A DNA stretch of 64,000 nucleotides, from the NCBI RefSeq assembly GCF_000384395.1, contig NZ_ARWE01000001.1:1054001-1118000 (forward strand), given 5' to 3'. Below, piece by piece: positions 34,195 through 43,818 of this stretch. The DNA is from Geopsychrobacter electrodiphilus DSM 16401. Its GTDB lineage: Bacteria; Desulfobacterota; Desulfuromonadia; Desulfuromonadales; Geopsychrobacteraceae. The position numbers and the translations under genes were made by a program. A model generated the notes under the pieces. That model worked only from the letters and a program-made list of their open reading frames with translations. It did not search any database and was not told where the DNA came from. Numbering within the stretch: position 1 is the first letter of the stretch; each line of letters opens with the position of its first letter.

Positions 34195-34224
34195 GATAGC
34201 CGGGGTTACATGCCCCGGCTATCG
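34195..34224 (+). terminator. Terminator-like hairpin after hppA
   Basis: A perfect 11-bp stem (GATAGCCGGGG and its complement) with a 7-base loop precedes a weak T stretch (GCTATTT), 28 bases after the hppA stop and 24 before ychF. Partial read-through into ychF is possible. Confidence 0.75.
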
Positions 34225-34247
34225 CTATTTAAGAAGAGAGAACAATC

Positions 34248-35342
34248 ATGGGTTTTAAATGTGGAATCGTTGGCCTGCCCAACGTCGGGAAGTCAACCAT
34301 CTTCAACGCGATTACTTCTGCCGGAGCTGAAGCGGCTAACTATCCGTTCTGTACTATTGAACCGAATGTCGGTGTTGTTGCGGTCCCGGATCTACGCATG
34401 GATGCCCTGGCCGCGATTGTTCTGCCGCAGCGGGTATTACCGACCACGATGGAGTTTGTCGACATTGCCGGTCTGGTCAAGGGTGCCAGTAAGGGCGAGG
34501 GGCTGGGCAACCAGTTTCTCGGGCACATCCGTCAGGTCGATGCCATCGCGCACGTGGTTCGTTGTTTTGAGGATGACAATGTCGTGCATGTTGACGGCTC
34601 TCTCGACCCGTTACGTGACATTGAAGTCATCCAGACTGAACTTAATCTGGCCGACCTTGATACCGTCGAAAAAAGGGCTCAGCGGTCTGCCAAATTAGCC
34701 AAAAGCGGTGACAAGCAGATGCAGGCCGAGGTCGAAGTGCTGGAGAAAATACGCATCGCGCTCAATGAAGGTCTGCCTGCGCGGTCGGTTAATTTGACCG
34801 AAAATGAACGGCTGATCGTGCGTGGCTTGCATTTGATCACCGCGAAACCTGTACTGTATGTCGCCAATGTGACCGAAGATGATTTGGCAGGCGATCACCC
34901 TTTTGTCAACCTTGTCACTGCTCACGCTGCCGCAGAAGGTGCGGAGGCGGTTACTATCTGCGGCAAGATTGAGGCCGAAGTGGCAGAACTCGATCCTGAA
35001 GAGAAGGCTGAGTTTCTGTCAGAGCTTGGCTTAAGTGAGGCAGGGCTAGACCGAATGATTCATGCGGGTTATCGTCTTCTGGGGCTGATAACCTATTTTA
35101 CCGCCGGGGTCAAAGAGGTACGCGCCTGGACCGTCCGCCATGGGGCCAAGGCACCCGAAGCCGCAGGTGTCATTCATACAGATTTTGAAAAAGGCTTTAT
35201 TCGTGCCGAGGTCATTGCCTATGAGGATTTTATCAACTGCAAAGGTGAGGCGGGTGCGAAAGAGAAGGGGCTGTTGCGCCTTGAAGGTAAGGAGTATCCG
35301 GTCGTAGACGGTGATGTCATGCATTTTCGTTTTAACGTGTGA
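34248..35342 (+). CDS. ychF: Redox-regulated ATPase/GTPase YchF
   Basis: This 364-residue OBG-family P-loop protein binds ATP in place of GTP in characterised members and associates with ribosomes. Motifs: G1 [15 protein letters not shown]3 [20 protein letters not shown], the altered G4 NVTEDD typical of YchF, a coiled-coil insert (about 130-200), and a C-terminal TGS domain ([33 protein letters not shown]). The length is normal. It ends the housekeeping run before the pilus operon. Confidence 0.96.
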   Translation: MGFKCGIVGLPNVGKSTIFNAITSAGAEAANYPFCTIEPNVGVVAVPDLRMDALAAIVLPQRVLPTTMEFVDIAGLVKGASKGEGLGNQFLGHIRQVDAIAHVVRCFEDDNVVHVDGSLDPLRDIEVIQTELNLADLDTVEKRAQRSAKLAKSGDKQMQAEVEVLEKIRIALNEGLPARSVNLTENERLIVRGLHLITAKPVLYVANVTEDDLAGDHPFVNLVTAHAAAEGAEAVTICGKIEAEVAELDPEEKAEFLSELGLSEAGLDRMIHAGYRLLGLITYFTAGVKEVRAWTVRHGAKAPEAAGVIHTDFEKGFIRAEVIAYEDFINCKGEAGAKEKGLLRLEGKEYPVVDGDVMHFRFNV

Positions 35343-35539
35343 ACCACTACGTAGAGGTTTGATTTTATTCTGGGGTGGTTTTTCTTTGCGGCGTGCTGGC
35401 CGGTTCTTTTGATAATGATTTAAAACAGCTCAGCCCCCTAATTATATTTATTTATTGATTCAAAAGGTGAAATAAAATAGATTATTTTTTAATTAAGTTA
35501 ACATTTTAATTTTATTTTGATTCTGGCTGGAGGAAGTTG
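35343..35539 (+). promoter_or_regulatory. AT-rich region upstream of the MSHA operon
   Basis: After the ychF stop, AACCAC and GTGGTT (35342-35380) can pair ahead of a T run and may terminate ychF. From about 35415 to 35520 the sequence is markedly AT-rich (runs of A/T, TTAATTAA, GTTAAC), unlike the rest of the window. It must carry the promoter for the 17-kb operon that follows, but I cannot assign hexamers with confidence. Confidence 0.4.
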
Positions 35540-36481
35540 TTGTTTGGAGTGCGGAAGTTTCATAGCGCACGAGTGGCCGGTATTTTCTCGACCTCAGGCG
35601 AGAGAGCGCTGGTCATTCTGGACAGTGCGCGGGGTGGTGCCCTTCCGCAAGTCCACTGTTGCGAACTGTTCGCCTCGGACACAGCCGTTGCAGACTATGT
35701 GCGAACCCAACATTTGCGCCGTATGGTCTGTGTCGATGTCTTGCCGATCTCTTCTTATAGTCAAACCCTGATCGATATCAGCGGGGTGAAGGAGGAAGAA
35801 CGGCGTGAGGCGGCACGCTGGCAACTGGGTGAACGGCTGGATTATCCGGTTGAAGAAGCCATTGTTGATTTGTTTGAAGTTCCGGTTGTCGGGGCTGAAA
35901 ACAAAAAAAAGACCTTTGCTATCGCCGCCCCACGCAGGCTTTTACAACAGCGCGTTGCCAGCCTGAAGCTAATAGGCCTGCGGTTGGCGGCCATCGATAT
36001 CCCTGAGTTAGCCCTGCGTAATCTACTGGCGCTCTTCCCAGATGAGCCCCACGGGCTCGGTTTACTCTGGTTCAGGGATGATAATTGCCTGTTGGTGATT
36101 ATGCGCGGTGAAACCATCTTCTTCTCGCGTGTGATCAATATCGGTTTGACCCAACTGGCACAGCACGAAACTCCAGCCAAAGACGGTCTGCTGGCCGAAG
36201 GGCTACAGACACTGCTAGACGGCGTTGTCCTGGAAATTCAACGTTCCCTCGATTTCTGCGAAAGTAATTTCCGCCTTCCACCCGTGCCCAAAATATTGGT
36301 CGCCATGTGCGGCCCTGCATGCGATCCGTTGCTTGAATATCTTGCACGCTATCTGCAATCCATGGTGTGTCCGGCTGATTTCCATCAGATACTTGACCTG
36401 CCGACTGATGTTTCTGAGGAAACCATCAATTCCTGCCTGCCCGCTCTGGGGGCTGCGCTGCGTGCCGGAGGTAGGGCATGA
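35540..36481 (+). CDS. mshI: MSHA biogenesis protein MshI (PilM-like)
   Basis: This protein of 313 residues is related to the actin-like PilM/GspL cytoplasmic component of type IV pilus machines. It has LPISSYSQTLIDISGVKEEE, QLGERLDYPVEEAIVDLFEV, and an RNase-H-fold pattern (LGLLWFRDDNCLLVIM). It should dock the PilN-like protein and link it to the assembly ATPase. The start codon is a TTG, either 35540 (6 bases after GGAGG) or 35537. First gene of the msh operon; it overlaps the next gene by four bases. Confidence 0.82.
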   Translation: MFGVRKFHSARVAGIFSTSGERALVILDSARGGALPQVHCCELFASDTAVADYVRTQHLRRMVCVDVLPISSYSQTLIDISGVKEEERREAARWQLGERLDYPVEEAIVDLFEVPVVGAENKKKTFAIAAPRRLLQQRVASLKLIGLRLAAIDIPELALRNLLALFPDEPHGLGLLWFRDDNCLLVIMRGETIFFSRVINIGLTQLAQHETPAKDGLLAEGLQTLLDGVVLEIQRSLDFCESNFRLPPVPKILVAMCGPACDPLLEYLARYLQSMVCPADFHQILDLPTDVSEETINSCLPALGAALRAGGRA

Positions 36482-37089
36482 GGCAAGAAATCAATCTCTA
36501 TCAAGATAGCTTGCGAGACAAGAAAATTCCTCTGTCAGCCGGGGCTATGGTCTTTATCGTTGGGCTAACGCTTATGGCAATGCTGGTCATTTTGGTTGGG
36601 ATGCGTTGGCAACAGAAAAACCTATTCGCCGAACTCGCCGTACTCAAAGCTCAACATACTAAACTGAGTAGTGAAGTTCAGATGTTCAAAACGAACACTC
36701 CCCCCCGCTCAAAAAATCCACAGCTTGAAGTCGAGCTTGCGCAGTTACGTCTTGAACTGGCCGGGCGCAAGCCCCTGCTCGATTATTTTGCCAACACTGA
36801 TTCCGCGCCAGCGCATGGATTTTCGCCACTGCTGGAAGGGTTGGCCCGTTATCCTTTTGACGGGGTCTGGCTAACACAAATAACCCTGAATACTCTGAAA
36901 AAGCAGGTGAATCTCGCCGGCAGTGCAACCCGCGCGGAGCTGGTCCCGGCCTACCTTCGCTATTTGGGAGAGAAGCAGGTCTTCATTGGTCAGTCTTTCG
37001 CCAGTATGAAGCTGACGCGCCTGAAGGAGAACCTACATCAAGTTGATTTTAGACTTGAGACTGAGTTTGGAGCGTCCGATGGTCACTAG
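36478..37089 (+). CDS. PilN-like inner-membrane pilus alignment protein of the msh locus
   Basis: This 203-residue bitopic protein has a cytoplasmic MRQEINLYQDSLRDKK, which matches the conserved PilN N-terminus (INLLP/INLY) that binds PilM. One membrane helix (about 19-42) and a periplasmic coiled coil and ferredoxin-like domain follow. It occupies the mshI2/PilN place between mshI and mshJ. Its ATG overlaps the mshI stop (ATGA) and it overlaps mshJ by 11 bases. Confidence 0.82.
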   Translation: MRQEINLYQDSLRDKKIPLSAGAMVFIVGLTLMAMLVILVGMRWQQKNLFAELAVLKAQHTKLSSEVQMFKTNTPPRSKNPQLEVELAQLRLELAGRKPLLDYFANTDSAPAHGFSPLLEGLARYPFDGVWLTQITLNTLKKQVNLAGSATRAELVPAYLRYLGEKQVFIGQSFASMKLTRLKENLHQVDFRLETEFGASDGH

Positions 37090-37741
37090 ACACGCTCAAA
37101 TCCAGTTGTATCTGAACCGGTTTAACAGTCGCAGTTTGCGTGAGCGGTTATTGCTGTTGTTGGTAATTCTTGTGGTACTGCTGGTTCTGTTTGATCTGTT
37201 TGTTGTGACGCCCGGGCTCGAGCAACGCAAGCAGGTTCAGGCGGAGATCAACAAGTTAAAAACCGACATTGTTGTCCTGCAGGCCGAGCAGACTGCGGCC
37301 AAGACTACGGCAACCGTCGACCCGGATCAGCTGGTACGTCAGCAGATGGCTCAGCTTCAGGTTGCGATCGGAACTCTGGATCAACAGCTCAAGAATCGGC
37401 TGATCGATCTGCTCTCCCCACGGGAGATGCCGGCAATGCTGCAGCAAATCCTCGGGCAACAAAAGGGTCTGCGTCTGATCAGTATGCAAAATTATCCAGC
37501 CGAGCCTGTGCTGCCGCAAGTGGATAAAAAAGCCTCATCCGTGGGACTCTATCGTCATGCGTTGCATCTTGACCTCGAGGGAGGATATCTCGATCTGCTC
37601 TCATATCTCAAGGCGCTGGAAGGGATGCCGCACAAAGTCTACTGGGACATTCTTTCAATTGAAAAGGATAAGCTGCCAATGATGCATATCCAGCTTCAGT
37701 TACATACCCTGAGCCTGACGGAGAACTGGATCGGTGTCTGA
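37079..37741 (+). CDS. mshJ: MSHA biogenesis protein MshJ (PilO-like)
   Basis: This 220-residue bitopic protein has a short cytoplasmic N-terminus, one membrane helix (about 24-44, LLLLLVILVVLLVLFDLFVV) and a periplasmic coiled coil (about 50-120) followed by a globular domain. It pairs with the PilN-like protein to form the alignment subcomplex. The ATG at 37079 has GGAG 7 bases upstream, inside the end of the previous gene. A TTG 12 codons earlier is less likely. Confidence 0.82.
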   Translation: MVTRHAQIQLYLNRFNSRSLRERLLLLLVILVVLLVLFDLFVVTPGLEQRKQVQAEINKLKTDIVVLQAEQTAAKTTATVDPDQLVRQQMAQLQVAIGTLDQQLKNRLIDLLSPREMPAMLQQILGQQKGLRLISMQNYPAEPVLPQVDKKASSVGLYRHALHLDLEGGYLDLLSYLKALEGMPHKVYWDILSIEKDKLPMMHIQLQLHTLSLTENWIGV

Positions 37742-38108
37742 ATTTCTGAAATCCACCTGCCTGCTCTTGATCCTTCTAGCTCTTGCGGCTACGTGCGCCT
37801 GGGCCGAAACGATGCAACTGGTCGACCCCATGTTGCCCCCTGTCAGTTCTCGGGTTGCTCCTTCTGTTACGAGTGGTGACACGGGAAAAGCCAAAACATG
37901 GCTGCTGCAGGCGGTGTTTGTCGGGCAACAGCGTAGCGTGGCGATCATTAACGGGGTCGCACTGTCGCGCGGAGATCGATACCGTGGTGTTAAGCTTTTG
38001 CGGATTGAGAAAGAACAGGTGGTCTTGCGATCCGCCGAGGGGAAAAAAATTATTTTGCATATGGCACCGGGAGTCGCAAAAAAAGATGTGCACAAAGAGG
38101 GAGACTGA
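37734..38108 (+). CDS. mshK: MSHA biogenesis protein MshK (PilP-like)
   Basis: This is a 124-residue secreted or anchored protein with a signal sequence (LLLILLALAATCAWA). After MQLVDPMLPP comes a compact beta domain: LQAVFVGQQRSVAIINGVALSRGD and VKLLRIEKEQVVLRS. This is the GspC/PilP-type homology region that links the inner-membrane subcomplex to the secretin. It starts at GTG 37734, overlapping mshJ by 8 bases. mshL follows after 6 bases. Confidence 0.82.
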   Translation: MSEFLKSTCLLLILLALAATCAWAETMQLVDPMLPPVSSRVAPSVTSGDTGKAKTWLLQAVFVGQQRSVAIINGVALSRGDRYRGVKLLRIEKEQVVLRSAEGKKIILHMAPGVAKKDVHKEGD

Positions 38109-38114
38109 ACAACA

Positions 38115-39812
38115 ATGAAATGCTTGGGCCTCAATATTTTCTTCATCCTGTTGCTCTTACTTGTTAGTTGCGCTCCCAAGCCCAGAGGAGATGAACCGCT
38201 GAAGGCGATCGACGCAGCGCTTGTGTCACCTAAGCCTGAAGTGCTGCAGCCGGCTCTGCCGCCAGCAGATATCAGCGCTGCCTTGTTACCGCGTGCAAAT
38301 GCCGCTGATACTGATCTGGAACCCCTTGCGGCGCCCCGCTTCGATATCACCGCCGATCAGGTCGATGCACGCGAGTTTTTTATGGGACTGGTCAAGGGGA
38401 CCAACGTCAATATGGTTGTGCATCCTGCCGTAACGGGGAAAATCAGTATCACCTTGAAAAATACCAGCGTGGAGGAAGTGCTTCAAGTCGTTTCCCATGT
38501 TTATGGCTATCCATATGTCAAGACGGGATCAATCTATCAGGTGATGCCGCTCGGGTTGCGGGCGCAAACTTTCCCAGTCGATTATATCAATATGGTGCGT
38601 AAGGGCACATCAGAAACTCTTGTCAGTTCTGGTCAGGTCAGTCAGACGAAGTCGTCGAATGAAAAGAATGAGAGCCAGAAAAACAGTAGCTCGGCCGGCA
38701 GCAGCATAGAGACCACTTCAACCGCTAATTTTTGGCAGGAGCTTGGTGCGGCCTTGCGCGGTATTATAGGTTCAGCTGAGGGGCGCACGGTTGTGGTTCA
38801 GCCGCAGGCCAGCGCAGTGGTGGTGGTGGCGATGCCCGAAGAGCTGCAGGCGGTTGCCTCCTACTTAAAAATCATTCAGACGAATCTACAGCGCCAGGTA
38901 GTCATCGAAGCGCGCATCATCGAAGTGACCCTTGATGATGGTTTTCAGTCTGGAATCAACTGGGGGGCTCTGGCTGATGGCGGTAACTTAGCCATTGGTC
39001 AGACCGGCGGAGGGACGATTTTCAATAATGGCGCGGCTCCTTCGGCGGGTGTCTTAGGGAACCTCGGCCGTGACGGAACCCTGCCCAATGCTCTTGGGAC
39101 CGCGGCCTTTGGCGGGGTTTTCAGCATGGCTCTCAGCCTCAATAATTTCAAATCATTTATAGAGCTGCTGCAGAAGCAGGGGGACGTTCAGGTTCTCTCC
39201 AGTCCGCGGGTCAGTACGGTGAATAATCAGAAAGCGGTCATCAAGGTTGGAAGCGACGAATTTTTTCTGACTGACATTACTACCAACACCACGAGCAACA
39301 CGTCGACCAACAGTTCGGTTGATATTACCCTGACTCCTTTCTTCTCAGGGATAGCTCTCGATGTCACCCCGCAGATCGATGCCAAAGGAGGGGTGATCTT
39401 GCATATCCACCCGACCGTCAGCGAAGTGACTGATCAGACTAAACACATCAGTATTACCGGCGCGCAAGGTGGTGGGGATCAGAACATGTCGCTGCCTCTG
39501 GCTAAAAGTACGGTGCGCGAGACTGACAGTGTTATCCGCGCCGAGAGCGGCCAGATTGTCATGATCGGCGGTTTGATGAAGGATAATCAGGTCAAACAGG
39601 AAGCCGGTGTGCCACTGCTCAGCAGTTTACCGTTTGTGGGGGGGTTGTTTCGTCACACCAAAAGCGTGGCGCAGAAGAGTGAACTGATCATCCTGTTACG
39701 ACCCCAGGTCATGATCAGTCCAGAAGATTGGAGTCGCCTGCTCGGTGAGTCTCGCAACCGGATTCAGGGCATGAGTCCTGAATTTAATCGGGAATGGATG
39801 CCGTCCCCCTGA
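38115..39812 (+). CDS. mshL: MSHA pilus outer-membrane secretin MshL
   Basis: This is a 565-residue lipoprotein secretin (lipobox LLVSC, Cys 19) that forms the pilus exit channel. An STN-type N-terminal domain (about 75-150) contains FFMGLVKGTNVNMVVHPAV. A Ser/Asn/Lys-rich low-complexity insert (about 175-205) follows. Then come an N1-type region (VVVQPQASAVVVVAMPEEL) and the secretin core (about 250-555), with VLSSPRVSTVNNQKAVIKVG, VTPQIDAKGGVILHIHP and the closing VPLLSSLPFVGGLFR. ELIILLRPQVM ends the core. Confidence 0.93.
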   Translation: MKCLGLNIFFILLLLLVSCAPKPRGDEPLKAIDAALVSPKPEVLQPALPPADISAALLPRANAADTDLEPLAAPRFDITADQVDAREFFMGLVKGTNVNMVVHPAVTGKISITLKNTSVEEVLQVVSHVYGYPYVKTGSIYQVMPLGLRAQTFPVDYINMVRKGTSETLVSSGQVSQTKSSNEKNESQKNSSSAGSSIETTSTANFWQELGAALRGIIGSAEGRTVVVQPQASAVVVVAMPEELQAVASYLKIIQTNLQRQVVIEARIIEVTLDDGFQSGINWGALADGGNLAIGQTGGGTIFNNGAAPSAGVLGNLGRDGTLPNALGTAAFGGVFSMALSLNNFKSFIELLQKQGDVQVLSSPRVSTVNNQKAVIKVGSDEFFLTDITTNTTSNTSTNSSVDITLTPFFSGIALDVTPQIDAKGGVILHIHPTVSEVTDQTKHISITGAQGGGDQNMSLPLAKSTVRETDSVIRAESGQIVMIGGLMKDNQVKQEAGVPLLSSLPFVGGLFRHTKSVAQKSELIILLRPQVMISPEDWSRLLGESRNRIQGMSPEFNREWMPSP

Positions 39813-39839
39813 ATACTGATGAGTTGAGGTTTATGTCGG

Positions 39840-40754
39840 ATGTATGAGCCGTTTTTCGGACTGAAAGAGCTCCCGTTCACCCTGACGCCGGATACCGGGT
39901 TTCTCTACCGGCACTCGAGGCAGCAGTGCGTGGTGAATGAACTGCTCATGGGCCTGAAGAGTGGTGAAGGCTTTCTCTCCGTAGTGGCTGAGGTCGGCTC
40001 TGGCAAAACTCTCCTCTGTCGTGAACTGCTTGAGTTGCTCCCCGTAGACTGGGTCTCTGTTTACTTGCCTAATCCGCTGTTGACCTCGGCTGAACTCTAT
40101 CTGCACATCGCCCGGGAGTTGTCGATTTCCGATAAACATGGACATACTCTGACTGAAATTCAGCAGCAGATCTTCGAGCGTTTGGTCGAAATCCATGCGG
40201 CTGGCGGTCAGACGGTAATTTTACTCGATGAAGCTCAGGCCATGCCGCAGCAGACTCTTGAGGCGCTGCGCCTGTTGAGTAACCTTGAGACCGAAAAAAA
40301 TAAATTACTGCAGGTGGTCTTTTTTGCCCAGCCCGAATTTGAGAAAAGGTTGACTCAGCATAACCTGCGCCAGTTGCAGCAACGGATTACCTTTACGTTT
40401 TACCTTGATCCGATCTCATTAGATGAAGTCGATGGTTATTTGACGCACCGTCTGAGCAAGGCCGGGTACAATGGGCCACGGCTTTTTTCGTCGGCTGCGA
40501 TGCATAAAATCTGGCGCAGTAGCGGTGGTTGTCCACGGTTGATTAACATTCTGGCTCATAAATCGATGCTGGTCGCCTATGGCAGAGGCGAGCGTAAAAT
40601 CTCAACGTCTCAGGTTCGGGCCGCAATTGCTGACACCGCTTCGATTGCCTCTGGTGGTGTTTTTGGATCGAGCCTTGTGCCTTTCGGGGTTGGGCTCTGT
40701 TCGACCCTGGCCCTGGCTCTGGTCTTCATCTTTTTGTTGCGGGGGCCGGGATGA
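39840..40754 (+). CDS. mshM: MSHA biogenesis ATPase MshM (ExeA-like AAA+)
   Basis: This 304-residue AAA+ ATPase begins with the family signature YEPFFGLKELPFTLTPDT. Walker A is AEVGSGKTLL, Walker B TVILLDEAQAM, and the sensor region is LRLLSNLETEKNKLLQVVFF. A membrane helix ends the protein (about 279-300). ExeA-type proteins help secretin assembly or peptidoglycan remodelling. It lies 27 bases after mshL and overlaps mshN by four bases. Confidence 0.9.
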   Translation: MYEPFFGLKELPFTLTPDTGFLYRHSRQQCVVNELLMGLKSGEGFLSVVAEVGSGKTLLCRELLELLPVDWVSVYLPNPLLTSAELYLHIARELSISDKHGHTLTEIQQQIFERLVEIHAAGGQTVILLDEAQAMPQQTLEALRLLSNLETEKNKLLQVVFFAQPEFEKRLTQHNLRQLQQRITFTFYLDPISLDEVDGYLTHRLSKAGYNGPRLFSSAAMHKIWRSSGGCPRLINILAHKSMLVAYGRGERKISTSQVRAAIADTASIASGGVFGSSLVPFGVGLCSTLALALVFIFLLRGPG

Positions 40755-42079
40755 GTCTGCTTAACCAGGTTTTACGCGATCTGCAACAGCGGCAGGCGTC
40801 GCTGTCAGACACTGGCATTGCGCCCATTGTTTATTCCGAGGCTTCGCACCGCCGTAGAATTTTCCTTTTTCTTTTTATCCTCATGGCGCTTGTTCTGGCG
40901 TTTGGTGCCACGCGCATGTATTTGTCTCATGGGCCTGCTACGCCAGTGCCCACCATCGGTCAGCCAGCCCTGCCAGTCGACAATTTGCCGCTTGGTGTGG
41001 CTGACGCATTGGTTCAACCACGGTACAACCAGTTGCAGATGATTCGGCTGTTGCAATCTTCGGATTCCTCGCGTTTGCTCCTTGAATTTGCTGCGGCTCA
41101 AAATAAAATGCCTGAAATGCTGCTGGATGGACGGGTGTTACGGATATTTATTACGGAAATCGCCGTGCGTGCGCCACAATTGCCTCGGGTTGATCCACAT
41201 GGTCTGATCCGCGATATGGATTTGTCCTGGCAAGACCATGTTTGGCAACTTCAGCTTAAATTTAATACAGATGTGCGCACCCAGAAATTGGTTCTGGCCG
41301 CCGATGGACTGCATGGTGAACGTCTCGCCATCGATATTTTTCCGCTGTCGGCTCCGGTAAAGACGCCGGTTCGCGGTGCTGCTCTGACAACCGCCGTGAC
41401 GCGCGCTCCTCGTCCTGTGATGCGGCCTGTCGCTGCGCCAGTCATAGTGCATGCAGCGGTACCTGAGGCGCAGGTGGTCAAAAAAAACTACGTCCAGACG
41501 CAGGCTGAACGGGCCGAAGAACTCTATCAGCATGGTCTCAGTGCTGTCCGTCAGCAAAAGTTCGAGCAAGCGAGTATTTTGTGGCAGCAGACACTGGATC
41601 TTGCTCCAGGGCACCTTCAGGCGCGCAAAAATTTAATTCGCGTCGTCCTACCGCATGATCGAGCACGTGCCGATGCCCTGTTTGCGGCAGGATTACTCCT
41701 GCATGACCCGCTGGCTCTGCGTAAATGGTACGCCCGGATACTCTTACCCATCTATGGTCCTGCAGTGGCGGTTACGGTGCTTGATGCCCCTCTTGGCCAG
41801 GGGACGAACGACCCAGTATACCGCGCCTTGCAAGCCGGGTTCTGGCTGCAAGCCGGAAACTTTGAACAGGCGCGAGAAGCCTATTTGGCCCTGTTGCGGC
41901 ACAACCAGACCAACGCTCTTTATCGTTTTGGTCTGGCGGTTGCTCTGGATCAGCTGCAGCAAAATACAGCACTTCAAGCGTACCGCAGCGCCGTGAAGGG
42001 TGATTTGCCGCCCAATTTAAATACTTATGCGCTGAGCCGGATTGAAGGACTCAGTACGGGTAACGGAGCGGGCAACTGA
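40751..42079 (+). CDS. mshN: MSHA biogenesis protein MshN (TPR protein)
   Basis: This 442-residue bitopic protein starts MSLLNQVLRDLQQRQA, the usual MshN opening. A membrane helix (about 34-54) and a periplasmic part follow, with a beta region (about 95-200), a Pro/Ala/Val-rich linker (about 205-240) and TPR-like helical repeats to the end (from AEELYQHGLSAVRQQKFEQA). It probably scaffolds the pilus machine in the periplasm. It overlaps both mshM (ATGA) and mshE (TGATG). Confidence 0.88.
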   Translation: MSLLNQVLRDLQQRQASLSDTGIAPIVYSEASHRRRIFLFLFILMALVLAFGATRMYLSHGPATPVPTIGQPALPVDNLPLGVADALVQPRYNQLQMIRLLQSSDSSRLLLEFAAAQNKMPEMLLDGRVLRIFITEIAVRAPQLPRVDPHGLIRDMDLSWQDHVWQLQLKFNTDVRTQKLVLAADGLHGERLAIDIFPLSAPVKTPVRGAALTTAVTRAPRPVMRPVAAPVIVHAAVPEAQVVKKNYVQTQAERAEELYQHGLSAVRQQKFEQASILWQQTLDLAPGHLQARKNLIRVVLPHDRARADALFAAGLLLHDPLALRKWYARILLPIYGPAVAVTVLDAPLGQGTNDPVYRALQAGFWLQAGNFEQAREAYLALLRHNQTNALYRFGLAVALDQLQQNTALQAYRSAVKGDLPPNLNTYALSRIEGLSTGNGAGN

Positions 42080-43818
42080 TGGCCGGACCAAAACAAAAAA
42101 TCAGGATCGGTGATCTGCTGGTTGAACACGACGTCATTACGGAAGAGCAGCTCACCAAGGCCCTTGCGACCCAGAAGGAACAGGGTGGCAAGATGGGCAA
42201 TGTCTTAATTGGCCTCGGATATGTAGGCGAAATGCAGTTTGTCGAATTTTTGGCCAAACAGCTCAACCTCCCCGCCGTCGATCTGAAGTTGTTCCACTAT
42301 GACCCGCAAATAGTCAAACTGTTGCCCGAAACCGCCGCCCGCCGTTTTCGCGCTATGGTTCTCAAGGACGATGGGGCGCAGTTGTTGATCGGCATGGCAG
42401 ACCCGACTGATCTTTACGGCTATGATGAGTTGAATAAAATCCTCAAGCGCCCGATCAGTATGGCGGTTGTGCTTGAAGAAGACCTGCTGCGCGCACTCGA
42501 TACGGTCTATCGGCGCACCCAGGAAATAATCAATATTGCCGAGCAATTGAATGAGGAACTCGCGGCAGGGTCCAACAGCCTTGAACAGTTGCTGATTGAA
42601 ACAGATGTTGAAGACGCCTCGGTTGTACGCTTGCTTCGCTCGCTCTTTGAAGATGCGGTACAGGTCGGGGCCTCGGATATTCACATCGAGCCGGATGAAA
42701 AGGTGCTGCGCATCCGCCAGCGGATCGACGGGGTGCTGTACGAACAGGTGATGAAGGAAAAGCGCATCGCTACGGCGCTGGTGTCACGCCTCAAGCTGGT
42801 CTGTGGACTTGATATCTCGGAAAAACGCCTTCCGCTTGACGGACGCTTTAATATCCGGGTCAAGGGCCGCAGCGTCGATGTCCGTCTGTCGACCATGCCG
42901 GTGCAGTTCGGCGAAGCGGTGGTGATGCGTCTGCTCGATCAGTCGAGCGGTATCCTGAGCCTTGAACAGATCGGCATGGGAGATCTCCTGCTGAAACGCT
43001 TCAGGCAGCATCTGCACCGCCCCCATGGTCTCCTGCTGGTGACTGGTCCGACCGGTAGCGGCAAGACCACCACCCTGTACGCCGCTCTCAATGAATTGAA
43101 TATCGCCGAAAAGAAGATCATCACGGTTGAAGATCCGGTTGAATACCGGTTGCCGCGTATCAATCAGGTGCAGGTTCATACCCGTATCGGGCTCGATTTT
43201 GCGCGAGTGCTGCGTTCGGGGTTGCGTCAGGACCCTGACATCATCATGGTCGGTGAGATGCGTGATGAAGAGACCGCCGAGATCGCCCTGCGCGCAGCCA
43301 TGACTGGCCACCTGGTGCTGTCGACCCTGCACACCAATGATGCGGTCAGTACGGCCCTGCGCCTGCTCGACATGGGCGCCAAGGGTTTTCTGGTCGCCAG
43401 CTCGCTGCGGGCGGTGCTGGCTCAGCGGCTGGTGCGGCGCATTTGTGACAGCTGCTGCGGTAGCGCTGTGGACGATCCTCTGCAACAGCATTGGCTCGAC
43501 AGCTGTGCCCCCGGGATGCAGGTAGTCGATTTTAAAGCTGGTCGTGGTTGTGCTCTGTGCAACAACAGCGGCTATCACGGTCGCATCGGTATCTTTGAAC
43601 TGCTGGAGATCGATTCGCCGTTGGCTGATGCCCTGCGGCGAGGGGCCAGCGACGAATTTGCTAATCAGGCAGTCCGGCAAAATGGCTTTGTCAGCTTGGG
43701 GACCAGTGCCCTTGCCTTGGCCAAGCAGGGAATAACCAGCCTCGAAGAGGTCATCCGCATAGCGGGCCAGGTTGAAGAGCCTTTGTTGGCAATGGCGCAC
43801 CTTGGCAGCGAGGACTAG
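42079..43818 (+). CDS. mshE: MSHA pilus assembly ATPase MshE with c-di-GMP-binding N-domain
   Basis: This is a 579-residue PilB/GspE-type hexameric ATPase. The N-terminus holds two MshEN-type motifs (about residues 10-62: RIGDLLVEHDVITEEQLTKA and KMGNVLIGLGYVGEMQFVEF). In Vibrio MshE and several PilB proteins these form the c-di-GMP pocket. The ATPase core has Walker A GPTGSGKTTTLYAAL, the Asp box ITVEDPVEYRL, Walker B DPDIIMVGEMRDEETAE and the His box TGHLVLSTLHTNDA. A tetra-Cys zinc motif follows (CDSCC and CALC). Its start overlaps the mshN stop, and mshG starts directly at its stop. Confidence 0.95.
   Translation: MAGPKQKIRIGDLLVEHDVITEEQLTKALATQKEQGGKMGNVLIGLGYVGEMQFVEFLAKQLNLPAVDLKLFHYDPQIVKLLPETAARRFRAMVLKDDGAQLLIGMADPTDLYGYDELNKILKRPISMAVVLEEDLLRALDTVYRRTQEIINIAEQLNEELAAGSNSLEQLLIETDVEDASVVRLLRSLFEDAVQVGASDIHIEPDEKVLRIRQRIDGVLYEQVMKEKRIATALVSRLKLVCGLDISEKRLPLDGRFNIRVKGRSVDVRLSTMPVQFGEAVVMRLLDQSSGILSLEQIGMGDLLLKRFRQHLHRPHGLLLVTGPTGSGKTTTLYAALNELNIAEKKIITVEDPVEYRLPRINQVQVHTRIGLDFARVLRSGLRQDPDIIMVGEMRDEETAEIALRAAMTGHLVLSTLHTNDAVSTALRLLDMGAKGFLVASSLRAVLAQRLVRRICDSCCGSAVDDPLQQHWLDSCAPGMQVVDFKAGRGCALCNNSGYHGRIGIFELLEIDSPLADALRRGASDEFANQAVRQNGFVSLGTSALALAKQGITSLEEVIRIAGQVEEPLLAMAHLGSED

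Noticed and set aside
35343-35400. Near-palindrome AACCACTACGTAGAGGTT after ychF as a binding site
   Set aside because: It lies immediately after a stop codon, can be part of a weak terminator, and is not repeated elsewhere in the window.
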